DNA of 14,437 nucleotides from Willaertia magna (GCA_902984215.1 CADWAF010000379.1:1-14437); one strand, 5' to 3'; counted from the stretch's first letter, positions 1-7,990 are shown. Made by a program: numbers and translations. The notes: generated by a model from the sequence alone, not told the origin.

Positions 1-386
1 AGAGAGTAGCAGCAATTATTAAGGATAATGACAATAGTATATTTAAAAATTTAATGACAGACGATTTTAAACGTAGAAATTTAACTGAGGAAAATTACAA
101 AACTATTAAAAACATTGCTGCACTCCTATTTGCAAGAGTAAGAACCATGTTTGTGAAATGTATTAAGGCTCATTTAAATGTCTTTTTAATAGAACCAATG
201 TTTAATACTTATCAAAGTTATGTAAGGCAAAGTCTTTTATCATTGAGTAATGAAGAGTTGACAGTATTGCTTGGATTGGATATTACAAAGTTAAACTTAG
301 AAAAGACAAATTATCAATTACAAATTAGTAAATTGTTAGAAACTAGACAATTATTTACAAATTTTTTAGAACAAGTAAAAAAGTAA
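1..386 (+). CDS. Dynamin-family GTPase, C-terminal GED region (partial, 5' end outside window)
   Basis: The frame is open from the first complete codon at base 3 and ends at TAA 384-386, so the gene starts outside the window. The first ATG inside (54) is probably internal. The visible 127 or so residues are helical and resemble the GTPase effector domain at the end of dynamin/Mx proteins: an amphipathic segment with LLFARVRTMFVKCIKAHLNV, then an F-containing helix, a short acidic turn (SNEEL), and a final K/E/L/R helix ending LLETRQLFTNF, like the closing helix of Mx GEDs. In dynamins the GED packs against the GTPase domain and stalk and controls assembly and hydrolysis during membrane remodelling. 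The GTPase domain itself is not visible, so the family call rests on the C-terminal pattern alone. AATAAA at 409-414 could be its polyadenylation signal. Confidence 0.6.
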   Translation, partial: RVAAIIKDNDNSIFKNLMTDDFKRRNLTEENYKTIKNIAALLFARVRTMFVKCIKAHLNVFLIEPMFNTYQSYVRQSLLSLSNEELTVLLGLDITKLNLEKTNYQLQISKLLETRQLFTNFLEQVKK

Positions 387-489
387 TAGTCTAAAAATGT
401 AAAGTACTAATAAAATGCAATATTAATTGCACATAATCACAATAAATTGTTAACAATTTCACAACAACAAACCAATTATTAAAAAAAAT
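387..489. promoter_or_regulatory. Short intergenic region with perfect 16-bp palindrome
   Basis: This 103-base gap separates two same-strand genes. It holds AATAAA (409-414), an inverted repeat TGCAAT-ATTA-ATTGCA (416-431), and a perfect 16-bp palindrome AAATTGTTAACAATTT (444-459), followed by an A-rich leader running into the ATG at 490. The palindrome could be a homodimer binding site for the downstream gene; this is inference, since AT-rich DNA produces such palindromes by chance. Confidence 0.3.
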
Positions 490-948
490 ATGAATCGTAA
501 ATTACAAACTTTTATTCAATTTGACACTTTGGAAAACGCTGTCAATTACATTACTAATCCAACACCTGTAGGTGATTTATTCCCAAAGTTTACTATTCAA
601 CTTGATTTTAAATATCACAACAGAGATAGAAAAACATTAATTTCCAGAAAACAAATTGTAATTACAAAATTTATCAAAGTTAACGATCCAAGTTTTGATA
701 TTTTTGATTTCAAACAATTTACTCCCAGCCTTAATATTACTACTGCTGCACATTATGAAAATCAAGTGTATATTAGTAAATGTGTAGCATTGGAATTTAA
801 ATTAGGCAATGTATTAAAAACAAAGAGCACATTGGAAGAATTGAAAATGGATAAGAATAATAATGTATTTGAAAATAGCCCACTTTACAATGCCAATACT
901 AGCCATAACCATTTAAATAAGAAAGAAACCCATTCAGATTATTATTGA
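490..948 (+). CDS. Hypothetical 152-aa protein, family not recognised
   Basis: I do not recognise this protein. The ATG at 490 follows an A-run, the usual local start context, and the frame ends at TGA 946-948. Residues 1-110 alternate hydrophobic and polar residues with phenylalanines (ITKFIKVNDPSFDIFDFKQF), suggesting a compact mainly beta domain. Residues 111-152 are rich in N, K, H and T and look disordered. No signal peptide or membrane segment is visible. The same frame continues after TGA, through TAG and TGA, into the small ORF at 988, so the gene may have been longer once or may use an unseen intron. It lies 103 bases after the dynamin-like gene. Codon use is AT-rich like its neighbours. 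Confidence 0.55.
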   Translation: MNRKLQTFIQFDTLENAVNYITNPTPVGDLFPKFTIQLDFKYHNRDRKTLISRKQIVITKFIKVNDPSFDIFDFKQFTPSLNITTAAHYENQVYISKCVALEFKLGNVLKTKSTLEELKMDKNNNVFENSPLYNANTSHNHLNKKETHSDYY

Positions 949-987
949 ATTGGAATTGGAAAAATATAGTTATCTAGTGTCTGAACA

Positions 988-1173
988 ATGCTACACTGTT
1001 GTTGTAACAAGCCAAATAGAGATTCACATCAATTAAATAATAGAGCACCACCACTACCAGCATTACAGCACCTTGTGATGAGTAAATGTTCTAGGGGAGA
1101 ACATAATGATGCAAACAAGAGATTGAGGGAATATTCAAATAGTAATGAAGGTAAAGAGGCAAAAAAAAGATGA
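988..1173 (+). CDS. Doubtful small ORF (61 aa)
   Basis: This ATG-started ORF is in the same frame as the 490-948 gene, separated from it by three stops. The peptide has an N-terminal Cys cluster (LHCCCN), a proline stretch (APPLPAL) and a charged tail ending KEAKKR, with no recognisable domain. The tail resembles the basic, disordered start of the F-box/LRR protein at 1854 in character but not in sequence. It could be a remnant of a gene 5' end, leader sequence of the LRR gene that follows, or chance. Confidence 0.2.
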   Translation: MLHCCCNKPNRDSHQLNNRAPPLPALQHLVMSKCSRGEHNDANKRLREYSNSNEGKEAKKR

Positions 1174-1231
1174 GGCAAAAATGTGTGTATTATTAAAAAC
1201 ACATCAATAAAATTCACAAAAAAAAACCTCA

Positions 1232-1816
1232 ATGACACTTCCTTATAATAACAATTGTACCTATTTAGATATTAGTGGTGATTTCTTTAACAATAAACAA
1301 ATTAAAGGATTAAAGAATTTAAAATGCTTGAACATTTCTAATTGTCCAAATATTTATAGTAATGTACTCAAGAATTTCCCACAATTATTAGAATTAAAAG
1401 CAGTCAATTGTAACATCAATATCCCTTCATTTCCAAAAACATTAGAATACTTAAATCTATCACACACCAAGCAAAGACTTTCCATTTCTTGTTTTTGTTA
1501 TTTGACCAATTTGAAAAAACTAAGTTTAAAAAATACTCATCTCATTGAAACACATTTATTTGGAAATTTAAATCCATTACATTTAAATCTAAGTGAGGCA
1601 ACTATTTATGATTAAGAAAATTTAAATTTGCCATCCTTCTTAAGGGTTTTAAAAATTAGAGGTTAGCAAATAGAAGATCGTCATCTTGCCCATTTGATCA
1701 ACTTGGAATACATAGACATTAGAAATTGTCCAAATATTAAAGGTCACTGTTTCACTGGAATGAAAAATTTATCTGTTATTGTATATCAAGATTACCCATC
1801 AATTTGTAAATGTTAA
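1232..1816 (+). pseudogene. LRR protein gene interrupted by two in-frame stops
   Basis: The ATG at 1232 follows an A-rich leader and opens a 127-codon frame of leucine-rich repeats of the short F-box-associated type (LKCLNISNCPNI, LEYLNLSHT, LKKLSLKNTHLIE). TAA at 1613-1615 ends it, but the same frame continues with clear LRR sequence: LPSFLRVLKIRG, then TAG at 1664-1666, then LINLEYIDIRNCPNIKG and GMKNL, ending at TAA 1814-1816. There is no frameshift in 195 codons. The part around TAG aligns with the intact paralogue downstream (LLYLDIRRVGATDNDLA and INLVELNIEGC, near bases 2905-2990). No F-box is visible. Most likely a recently inactivated paralogue; a truncated 127-aa protein or stop readthrough are alternatives. 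Confidence 0.75.
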
Positions 1817-1853
1817 ATTCTTATAAACATTATTGTTTCAAAAAAAAAATAAC

Positions 1854-3494
1854 ATGGTCAACAAGAGAAGAAAGGTTGAAAAGAACAATACAGTTACTTG
1901 CTCTCCACCAAAAGAAAAGAACTCTTTAGCTGAAACATCCTTAAAAGATGAGGCAGCTATCTCAAATCACTCACTTGAGGCATCCTTAGAAGATGAGGCA
2001 TTTATTATTCTACCAAGTACAACAGACAAAATATTAAACCATGCCAAAAACATTCACCTTTATTTCAAAAACACATTAATCCCTGAAGATATCATTCACA
2101 ATATATTAATGTTTGTTTCTCAAAAGGATTTTTTAAATTTATTACAATTGAACAGTGATTGGCATTTAAAGTTGTTAAATACTCCTTCCATTTTAAACAC
2201 CATTTTCGAAAGAGTAATTATTGAAGATAAATTACAATTACTCAAACAAGTAGATGCTTTAAATTTTAAAAAATACTTGTCAGCAGATCTAGATAAATTT
2301 CCAAATTTGAAGAAATTAGGTTTAATCGAAATAGATAATTTATATTGCAATTTAAACAAATTACAATTAACATCATTAAGATTGAACAAATGCAGCTTTA
2401 AAAGTGTTGAAATTAAAGATTTAACCAATCTAACACATTTAACCATTAACAATTGTAGCAACATTAAAGTTGGATCATTCATCAATACATTTACCAAGTT
2501 GCAAATCTTAGAAACCAATTATTTATATTGCTCCATCAAGTCTTTATTGAACTTGACTCAATTGACAGTGTTGAAAATTCCACATTACAATAACAAAAAT
2601 GAGGCTATTGATTTGAAATTGCTTGAACAATTAACTCAGTTGACTGTTTTGGATCTCAGTTACAACAAAATTGATAACATTGCAAATTTACAAAACTTTA
2701 ATAAATTGCAAAAGTTAAAACTTATTTTGATTCGCTCAGATAATGAAAAGGAATTAATTTTACCACCCTCATTAAACACATTAAATTCTACTTACAATTC
2801 AAAGCTAGTCGAATTTAATAGTTACCAATTGACCAACCTTACCAACTTGTCCATGATGGGATGTACTTCATTTGATAGCTCAAATTTAAATAATTTGACA
2901 AGTCTCCTTTATTTAGACATTAGAAGAGTAGGTGCTACAGACAATGATCTAGCAAATTGTATAAACCTAGTTGAATTAAATATTGAAGGTTGTACAGCAA
3001 TTTTTGGCAATTGTTTATTGAAAATGAAGAAATTAATTAATTTACGTACCAACAACAATATCAGTGACAGCAACTTGGTAAATCTATTTGGTATCAGAGA
3101 ATTATCCATTTTTAGCAAACACTTTGTTACAAAGCAGTACTTGTTAAACTTTCATCAAGTTTGGAAACTTATCCTTAGTACTAGAGACCTTGTTGACCAT
3201 GAAATTTTAAAATCATTGCCTAGCCTTAGACATTTAAAAATTCAAGGATTAAAAGATTATTTTAAAGATTCCCTTAAAGATTTGGATCGCATTGAAATTT
3301 TAGAAATTTTCAATTGCAATTATAAGGCATACACTTTGTATTCTTTAGTCAATCTCGTTAAATTTCATTACACTCCACAATTCAATGTTTACAGTCGTAC
3401 TAAAGGTATCCTTCCTAATGAATACACTGTTTATAGAGGCAATGCCTTAGCTCAATTGTTGTTAAAGTCCAAATTGTATTGTCCAAATTGTTAA
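1854..3494 (+). CDS. F-box/leucine-rich-repeat protein (546 aa)
   Basis: The start is the ATG at 1854 after an A-run; the open frame extends 7 codons upstream, but only to a TTG. Residues 1-60 are basic then acidic and disordered, with a duplicated LKDEA/LEDEA motif. Residues 75-112 form an F-box: LIPEDIIHNILMF, then LLQLNSDWHLKLL with the conserved W. From about 150 to 530 follow many LRRs of LxxLxLxxC type (LTHLTINNCSNI, LTVLDLSYNKI, LVELNIEGCTAI). The C-terminus is Cys-containing (LYCPNC). F-box/LRR proteins usually act as substrate receptors of SCF ubiquitin ligases: the F-box binds Skp1 and the LRR arc holds the target; the target here is unknown. It lies 37 bases after the broken LRR paralogue, as expected of a tandem duplication. 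TAA is followed by AATAAA-like sequence. Confidence 0.85.
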   Translation: MVNKRRKVEKNNTVTCSPPKEKNSLAETSLKDEAAISNHSLEASLEDEAFIILPSTTDKILNHAKNIHLYFKNTLIPEDIIHNILMFVSQKDFLNLLQLNSDWHLKLLNTPSILNTIFERVIIEDKLQLLKQVDALNFKKYLSADLDKFPNLKKLGLIEIDNLYCNLNKLQLTSLRLNKCSFKSVEIKDLTNLTHLTINNCSNIKVGSFINTFTKLQILETNYLYCSIKSLLNLTQLTVLKIPHYNNKNEAIDLKLLEQLTQLTVLDLSYNKIDNIANLQNFNKLQKLKLILIRSDNEKELILPPSLNTLNSTYNSKLVEFNSYQLTNLTNLSMMGCTSFDSSNLNNLTSLLYLDIRRVGATDNDLANCINLVELNIEGCTAIFGNCLLKMKKLINLRTNNNISDSNLVNLFGIRELSIFSKHFVTKQYLLNFHQVWKLILSTRDLVDHEILKSLPSLRHLKIQGLKDYFKDSLKDLDRIEILEIFNCNYKAYTLYSLVNLVKFHYTPQFNVYSRTKGILPNEYTVYRGNALAQLLLKSKLYCPNC

Positions 3495-4100
3495 TAAATA
3501 AAAACAAGTAACTGTTGTTTTCGTTTATTAGTACTAGACCATATTGTTATCTTCTTCATAAAGTCTTGATTAATGCATTGCAAATTTACCATGAAAAATT
3601 CCATCCTATCAATTGTTTTTTAATTGATGTAAAATTCATGGTTAACCATCATTTAGACAAACCTATAAATCTAGTCCCAACAATTAATTTAATGAATCAA
3701 TTAAAAAAAATTAAAACTATTACTAATAGTTTATTCTCATTCCCTTAATAATCACAGTACTATCACAACAAAACAAAAAACTCCCTTACAAGCGCCTTAA
3801 TAATCATCTCAAACAAAATTATCTTTAATTCAAACTACCAATATCATTTCAAGCATTGCAATTAAGAATATAACCGTCATTGTATTTAAGAAATATAACC
3901 AATATTACAATTAAACAACCCTCTTTCTATAAAATTTATTTTTAAAAGTCATTTCATAATATTGTTAAACTACAACTTTACAACAAGCCAGCCAAAAATT
4001 TCAACAATTTATTAAATATATTTATTACTAAAATTTAATTATCTTTTCATCCAATTATTTACCAATCAATCCATAAATTTATTAGTAATCAATTTACAAA
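3495..4100. other. 606-bp intergenic region, no supported gene
   Basis: I see no gene. A 78-codon open frame (3515-3748) has no ATG at its start and matches nothing I recognise. Short repeats are present: CCTTAATAATCA occurs exactly at 3743-3754 and 3795-3806, and an imperfect roughly 24-bp tandem pair built on TTAAGA(A)ATATAACC lies at 3862-3909. The last 100 bases are A/T/C-rich with CCAAT-like strings (CCAATTATTTACCAATCAATCC around 4051-4072) and lead into the ATG at 4101, so they probably carry its promoter. Confidence 0.4.
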
Positions 4101-4949
4101 ATGCCTAAAAGACAAAAAAACAATAGACCTGACAATAGTAAAGTCAAATTAGTTAAAAAAGAATTGTGTGGAATTGAAAATATTTTCCCCTCTTCCAACA
4201 GTAAAAACAAATACTGTCAAAAGACGAAAAGTGAATGCTGGCGTCACAAAGAATATCACCAGCTTATCAAAAATGGTGAAATACCAATTGATTATAACTA
4301 TATTGATTCAATTTATAAAGAATTTGAAGAAAATAACAAGAGGAAATGGAAAACTTTGTCACTTCTTTATAAGTGTGTATTTGTTGTTTATTTGAGATTA
4401 GAGAAAAAACTTGACTCTAATTATTCCACATGCAAATTCCTAAAAATCGATAAAGATGCCCTTCGTAATTGGCTTAACTATGATATACATAAAAATTTAA
4501 TTAAAATATTTGAAAAATTTTTTGAAACAAGGTTAATCGAAGTAAAATCTTTAATAGTTTACAATAGACAAGATGATAATAAAGTAACAACAACTTCATG
4601 TAAAATTAATTACTTAAAAGAGATCCAAATATTCAAACAAAATGAAAAGTTAACAATTCAAGAAGAATCTAAGGAAACTTTAAATTTGTTAAATAAAGAC
4701 ATATGTGGAATTGAAACTAGCCCAGACTCAGTAAATAAATACTGTCAAAATAAAAAAGGATGCAAATTTCATGAAGAATATCATGCAATGATATTGAATG
4801 GAGAAATAACAATTGATCATAAATATATTGATAGTATTTATAAAGAAGTAAAAGAAATGAAAGAAAAGATGACAAAAGAGTGGGGGGATTTATCACTTCT
4901 TTATAAATGTACACTTATTGCTTATTTAAAAAATACAGTTGACGATTAG
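4101..4949 (+). CDS. Unrecognised Cys/His plus HTH-like repeat protein, 5' part up to in-frame TAG
   Basis: I know no family with this layout. The ATG at 4101 (TTTACAAAATG) starts a 282-codon frame with a basic N-terminus (PKRQKNNRP). Two related modules follow, about 179 residues apart. Each begins with a Cys/His cluster that could bind zinc: C23-x15-C39-x6-C46-x2-H49-x3-H53, and C202-x12-C215-x5-C221-x2-H224-x3-H228. Shared blocks come next: NGEI-x-ID, YIDSIYKE, W-x-x-LSLLYKC and an aromatic YL. In module 1 a helix-turn-helix-like stretch follows, with NYS, DALRNWL and IHKNLI. The frame stops at TAG 4947-4949 in the middle of module 2, at the point aligned to the S of LDSNYS in module 1. 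A nuclear DNA-binding role is possible but is inference. See the entry at 5007 for the rest. Confidence 0.7.
   Translation: MPKRQKNNRPDNSKVKLVKKELCGIENIFPSSNSKNKYCQKTKSECWRHKEYHQLIKNGEIPIDYNYIDSIYKEFEENNKRKWKTLSLLYKCVFVVYLRLEKKLDSNYSTCKFLKIDKDALRNWLNYDIHKNLIKIFEKFFETRLIEVKSLIVYNRQDDNKVTTTSCKINYLKEIQIFKQNEKLTIQEESKETLNLLNKDICGIETSPDSVNKYCQNKKGCKFHEEYHAMILNGEITIDHKYIDSIYKEVKEMKEKMTKEWGDLSLLYKCTLIAYLKNTVDD
4947..4949 (+). other. In-frame TAG splitting a continuous repeat protein
   Basis: The frames 4101-4949 and 5007-6422 have the same phase. Reading on past TAG gives NYSLLGKHLNRHRSHFSKWM and then HSFHKEVI, matching NYSTCKFLKIDKDALRNWL and IHKNLI of module 1. The residue alignment continues for over 100 positions after the stop without a gap that breaks frame. 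One nonsense codon therefore interrupts an ancestrally single gene. Causes could be gene death, strain polymorphism, sequencing error or readthrough; the following bases (AATTATAG) are not a readthrough motif I know. Confidence 0.85.
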
Positions 4950-5006
4950 AATTATAGTCTCCTAGGTAAACATTTAAATAGGCACCGATCTCATTTTTCG
5001 AAATGG

Positions 5007-6422
5007 ATGAGGCACAGTTTCCATAAAGAAGTAATTGACAAATGTCAACAATATTTAAAAACAAAAGAAGAAGAAGTAAAATCCATAACAGTTAACTATC
5101 AATCAGATAGTAATGAATTGACAAATAATATATGTAATTATTTACAATATAGTCACATGTTTAGAAATGGTGAATTAATTATTAATGAAGAACATTTAAA
5201 TAATTTAAATTTAAATTACAATGACATTGCAGATGGTTATTATAATTGGAGTGAAATTTCACTATTAGATAAATTAATATTAATAGCATTTATTAAATTT
5301 AATAATTACAATGTAACAGAAAATGAAATGAGCATATTTTTAGTAGTTAATGAAAATATTTTAAGCACATTTATAAATAATGATATTAATAAGAGAGTAA
5401 TAAGTGAATATTTATGTTTTTTTAAAAATAATTTTATTAAACAAAATGTGGAAATGAATAATAATTATAAAAAAGAAGATAATAACTTTGACTTTATTAA
5501 TGATAATTTTGAAATGTATCTTAAAAGTATTTCAGAATACTTTACACTTTCTGAACCTACTGTTGAAGACAAAATTATCAATTTATTAACTAGTGAAAAG
5601 AGATATTTTACTGAAAAGGAAATATTAAGTTATATTAAAACAGATTATGACTTTAGTACATTACAAAGTTGTTTAATTGAAAATAAAATGAATGAACAAA
5701 ATGAATTACAATACTGTTATAAGTGGATCTTTTTAAACATACCAACATTTACTGGGGAACATGATATTGAAATAAGTAAATTTAAAACATACCAAAATAA
5801 TGAGATTGATAAGTTTGATTTTAATAATTTTTTAAATTTATCCAGTTTTAAACAAAGTATTTTAATTTATAAAAGACAATTAATGAATAATGAATTTAAA
5901 GACAGTATTTCTGATTCTATTAATAATTATTTATCGATAGATTTGAAAAATAATTTTGTAATTGATAATTTTAGAAAAATTTTCAAATTAGAAACAAGTT
6001 TTTTGTGTCACGCTTCTCCATTAAATAACATTGTCTATCGTATAGTAAATAGTTTTGTAGACAATTCTTTAGATGATATGATAACCACATGGTTAAGCGT
6101 GAAGAAAGTTTTTGACAAAAATTTCATTGTTAATAATGAAATAAGAAATAATTTAAATTCTTTTGTTAACAAATTAATTAATAGTTACCCAGTTTATAAT
6201 TTAAATGGACTTTGTATTTTTAATAAGATGCGTTTTCCACAACCTTCAAAGAAAGAGACTAATACAAATATAAAGAAAAAGGAAAAGATAGGTAGAAGAC
6301 CAAATTATAAAATTTCTAATGATAAGATTTATTTGTTAAAATCCAAAGCAATTGGAGAAACAAAACTGTATGCATGCTATTGCTTTAATGAGTTACAAAA
6401 TGTAATTATATGTAAATTTTAA
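5007..6422 (+). CDS. Continuation of the Cys/His-HTH repeat protein after the stop
   Basis: The ATG at 5007 lies inside a domain, so it is probably not the native start; the frame is that of 4101-4949, and the joined unit would span 773 codons plus the stop. Residues 1-57 finish module 2 (KWMRHSFHKEVI, EVKSITVNYQSD, NYLQYSHMFRNGEL), parallel to module 1 (EVKSLIVYNRQDD, NYLKEIQIFKQNEKL). A further degenerate unit without the Cys/His cluster follows: NGELIINEE, W-x-EISLLDKLILIAFI, an HTH-like segment and NDINKRVI. The middle (about 185-230) looks like another small helical or winged-helix fold, and a weak fourth echo may lie near LSSFKQSILIYKRQL. Near the C-terminus is a basic patch with GRRPNYK, loosely like an AT-hook, then YACYCF. 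If expressed alone this would be an N-terminally cut protein. Confidence 0.65.
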   Translation: MRHSFHKEVIDKCQQYLKTKEEEVKSITVNYQSDSNELTNNICNYLQYSHMFRNGELIINEEHLNNLNLNYNDIADGYYNWSEISLLDKLILIAFIKFNNYNVTENEMSIFLVVNENILSTFINNDINKRVISEYLCFFKNNFIKQNVEMNNNYKKEDNNFDFINDNFEMYLKSISEYFTLSEPTVEDKIINLLTSEKRYFTEKEILSYIKTDYDFSTLQSCLIENKMNEQNELQYCYKWIFLNIPTFTGEHDIEISKFKTYQNNEIDKFDFNNFLNLSSFKQSILIYKRQLMNNEFKDSISDSINNYLSIDLKNNFVIDNFRKIFKLETSFLCHASPLNNIVYRIVNSFVDNSLDDMITTWLSVKKVFDKNFIVNNEIRNNLNSFVNKLINSYPVYNLNGLCIFNKMRFPQPSKKETNTNIKKKEKIGRRPNYKISNDKIYLLKSKAIGETKLYACYCFNELQNVIICKF

Positions 6423-6479
6423 TTTAAATTGTTTATTTGTTTTTTGAACTTTTCCAAATTGCTAACTACAAGCCACCAA

Positions 6480-6484
6480 CAAAA
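6480..6484 (-). terminator. Pol III T-run after tRNA-Asn (minus)
   Basis: On the minus strand, TTTT lies 6 bases past the discriminator base of the tRNA at 6491-6563, fitting RNA polymerase III termination. Confidence 0.5.
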
Positions 6485-6490
6485 TGTATA

Positions 6491-6563
6491 CTCCTCCAAG
6501 TGGGCTCGAACCACTGACCTGCAGGTTAACAGCCTGACGCTCTACCGACTGAGCTATGGAGGA
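6491..6563 (-). tRNA. tRNA-Asn (GUU)
   Basis: The minus strand folds as a cloverleaf. The 7-bp acceptor is TCCTCCA/TGGAGGA with discriminator G. The D arm is GCTC/GAGC with an 8-base loop. The anticodon loop is CTGTTAA with anticodon GTT. The variable loop has 5 bases, and the T arm is AGTGG/CCACT with loop TTCGAGC. There is no intron and no encoded CCA. The A box (TAGCTCAGTCGG) and B box (GGTTCGAGCCC) are intact. Oddities are U1-A72 instead of the G1-C72 usual in eukaryotic cytosolic tRNA-Asn, and an unpaired 27-43 (T/C). It is identical over 73 bases to the copy at 11627-11699. Confidence 0.95.
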
Positions 6564-6853
6564 TCTGAATTTGTTCCCCAATGCCTTATAAAAAAAATTA
6601 GAATATCAGTCTTTTTAGTTTTTGCGACAGTTTTGACGTTGAGGGCATTATCATAACCATTCCGAAAATATGTGAAAAAAAGATTTTAAAAAACAACCAA
6701 CTTTCTCTCAAAAAACCTTCACAAGTTTTACTCCTACTGTCATCTCCTAGCCGCCGTCATCACACTGAATAAACAACATTAACAACTAAAAGTAATTAAC
6801 ACAAGATAATTACAATAATTTTAAAATAACACCATCATTGGACTACTAGAACT
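6564..6853. other. Intergenic region between tRNA-Asn and membrane-protein gene
   Basis: These 290 bases form a divergent spacer. It must hold any 5' signals of the minus-strand tRNA and the promoter and leader of the gene at 6854. The half nearest 6854 is A/C-rich (AAACAACATTAACAACTAAA), like the other leaders in this window. I see no further gene. Confidence 0.4.
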
Positions 6854-7990
6854 ATGCCAAAACAAAAAAAACCAAACATTGATAATGCTACTACGACAAC
6901 AAAACCAATTAATCCCTATAATTGGTATGAAGAAGTATTTAGAAGAAAAGGTCAAGCTAGATATTCCATCTATAAAATTTATAACATCATGATGTTATGG
7001 TTGTCACTTTTCTTTTCAATTTTTGCTTTAGATACAACTAATCCAAGTTATTATGGTAAATATAAAACAGATATAGAAGCTGAATTAGGTTATAAAGATT
7101 TAGTTTTAAATGAATTAATTTTACCACTTGCAATTACAAAAATTGTAACTTGTATTTTCTTTTTTTTAATTTCAACTGGAATTGCAGTTTGGTTTAAAAT
7201 TAGAAAAAATTATATTTATAGTAAATTTCATTACTATTTAAAGGGATCAACTTTATTATTATTAATTTTATCAGGAATTTTACAATATTTATGTATTGTA
7301 TTAATTTATAATCTTTACAATTATCAAGTTTCATCAAAACAACACATGTCAGATGCCATTCGTTATCTTTTATTAACTGCAAGAATTTTATGTGCAATTT
7401 TTAATACAATACATCAATTAATTATCTTAAAATTAATGTCAGAAATGTGTGAAACATTATTAGAACAACCTGGAATATTTCTTTCCATAATGTTAACAAC
7501 ATATTCCATTAAGTTCGCTTTTGACCAAATAAGTATTGTCACACTTTGGTTTGATTTAATACCAATGTTACAATTTCTATTAGGTTTTGGTTTTATTTCT
7601 TTAATTGGAATATTTTCTTATGTTTCTATTGATATTTATAATTATATACAATATCATCATTCTTTATTTGATTATGAAAATAAAGAAGAAGATAATTTAA
7701 TGAATATTACAAGAGAAGTGTTAGTAAATTTAGGATTAAAAGAAAAGAGAAATGAAAAAAATAGATTTAGTAGTAATTTAAGTAGATATGTTGTTTATTA
7801 TGTAATGTGTTTTTTTGTGTTGTGTTTTGCTGTAATGTTTTATTTTGGTGTTGTAACTGTTCCATTAGAAGGTAATTTATTTTATAAAAAACAAAGGTTG
7901 TTGCCAAACTTCCAAATCATAAACAAAAAAAACAAAGCATTTAACAAACAATTTAATGAAACAACCAAAAACTATTGGTATTTCAATTGA
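6854..7990 (+). CDS. Polytopic membrane protein, family not recognised (378 aa)
   Basis: I do not recognise the family. The ATG at 6854 begins a basic, soluble N-tail (about 40 residues, including TTTT), followed by roughly seven hydrophobic stretches: 43-60, 88-114, 131-155, 169-195, 206-231, 234-264 and 311-336. A loop of about 45 residues (265-310) is acidic then basic. Aromatic and Ile/Leu-rich helices with few charges fit an integral membrane protein; a seven-helix topology is possible, but no receptor or transporter motif is seen. The tail after 338 is basic and poor in hydrophobics, and its last 35 bases overlap the start of the ABC-F gene in another frame. From about 7900 the DNA looks like an A-rich 5' leader, so the native stop may have been lost or an intron may change the end. 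Confidence 0.7.
   Translation: MPKQKKPNIDNATTTTKPINPYNWYEEVFRRKGQARYSIYKIYNIMMLWLSLFFSIFALDTTNPSYYGKYKTDIEAELGYKDLVLNELILPLAITKIVTCIFFFLISTGIAVWFKIRKNYIYSKFHYYLKGSTLLLLILSGILQYLCIVLIYNLYNYQVSSKQHMSDAIRYLLLTARILCAIFNTIHQLIILKLMSEMCETLLEQPGIFLSIMLTTYSIKFAFDQISIVTLWFDLIPMLQFLLGFGFISLIGIFSYVSIDIYNYIQYHHSLFDYENKEEDNLMNITREVLVNLGLKEKRNEKNRFSSNLSRYVVYYVMCFFVLCFAVMFYFGVVTVPLEGNLFYKKQRLLPNFQIINKKNKAFNKQFNETTKNYWYFN

Noticed and set aside
1833..1853. Seven extra N-terminal codons of the F-box/LRR gene
   Set aside because: They begin with TTG; the ATG at 1854 has the local A-rich start context.
2120..2518. Minus-strand open frame inside the F-box/LRR gene
   Set aside because: It is an antisense shadow of a clearly coding LRR region.
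3515..3748. Possible 77-aa gene after the LRR gene
   Set aside because: It has no ATG at its start, no recognisable domain and composition like a spacer.
1232..6422. A changed genetic code with TAA/TAG as sense codons
   Set aside because: NFS1 and ABC-F use CAA for Gln, contain no internal stops, and NFS1 ends with TAA exactly at the family C-terminus (KWTEH).
6480..6563. Retrotransposon insertion next to the tRNA gene
   Set aside because: No reverse transcriptase, integrase, terminal repeats or target duplication is visible near either tRNA.
6429..6656. Plus-strand open frame across the minus-strand tRNA
   Set aside because: It reads through the antisense of a tRNA gene and has no domain.
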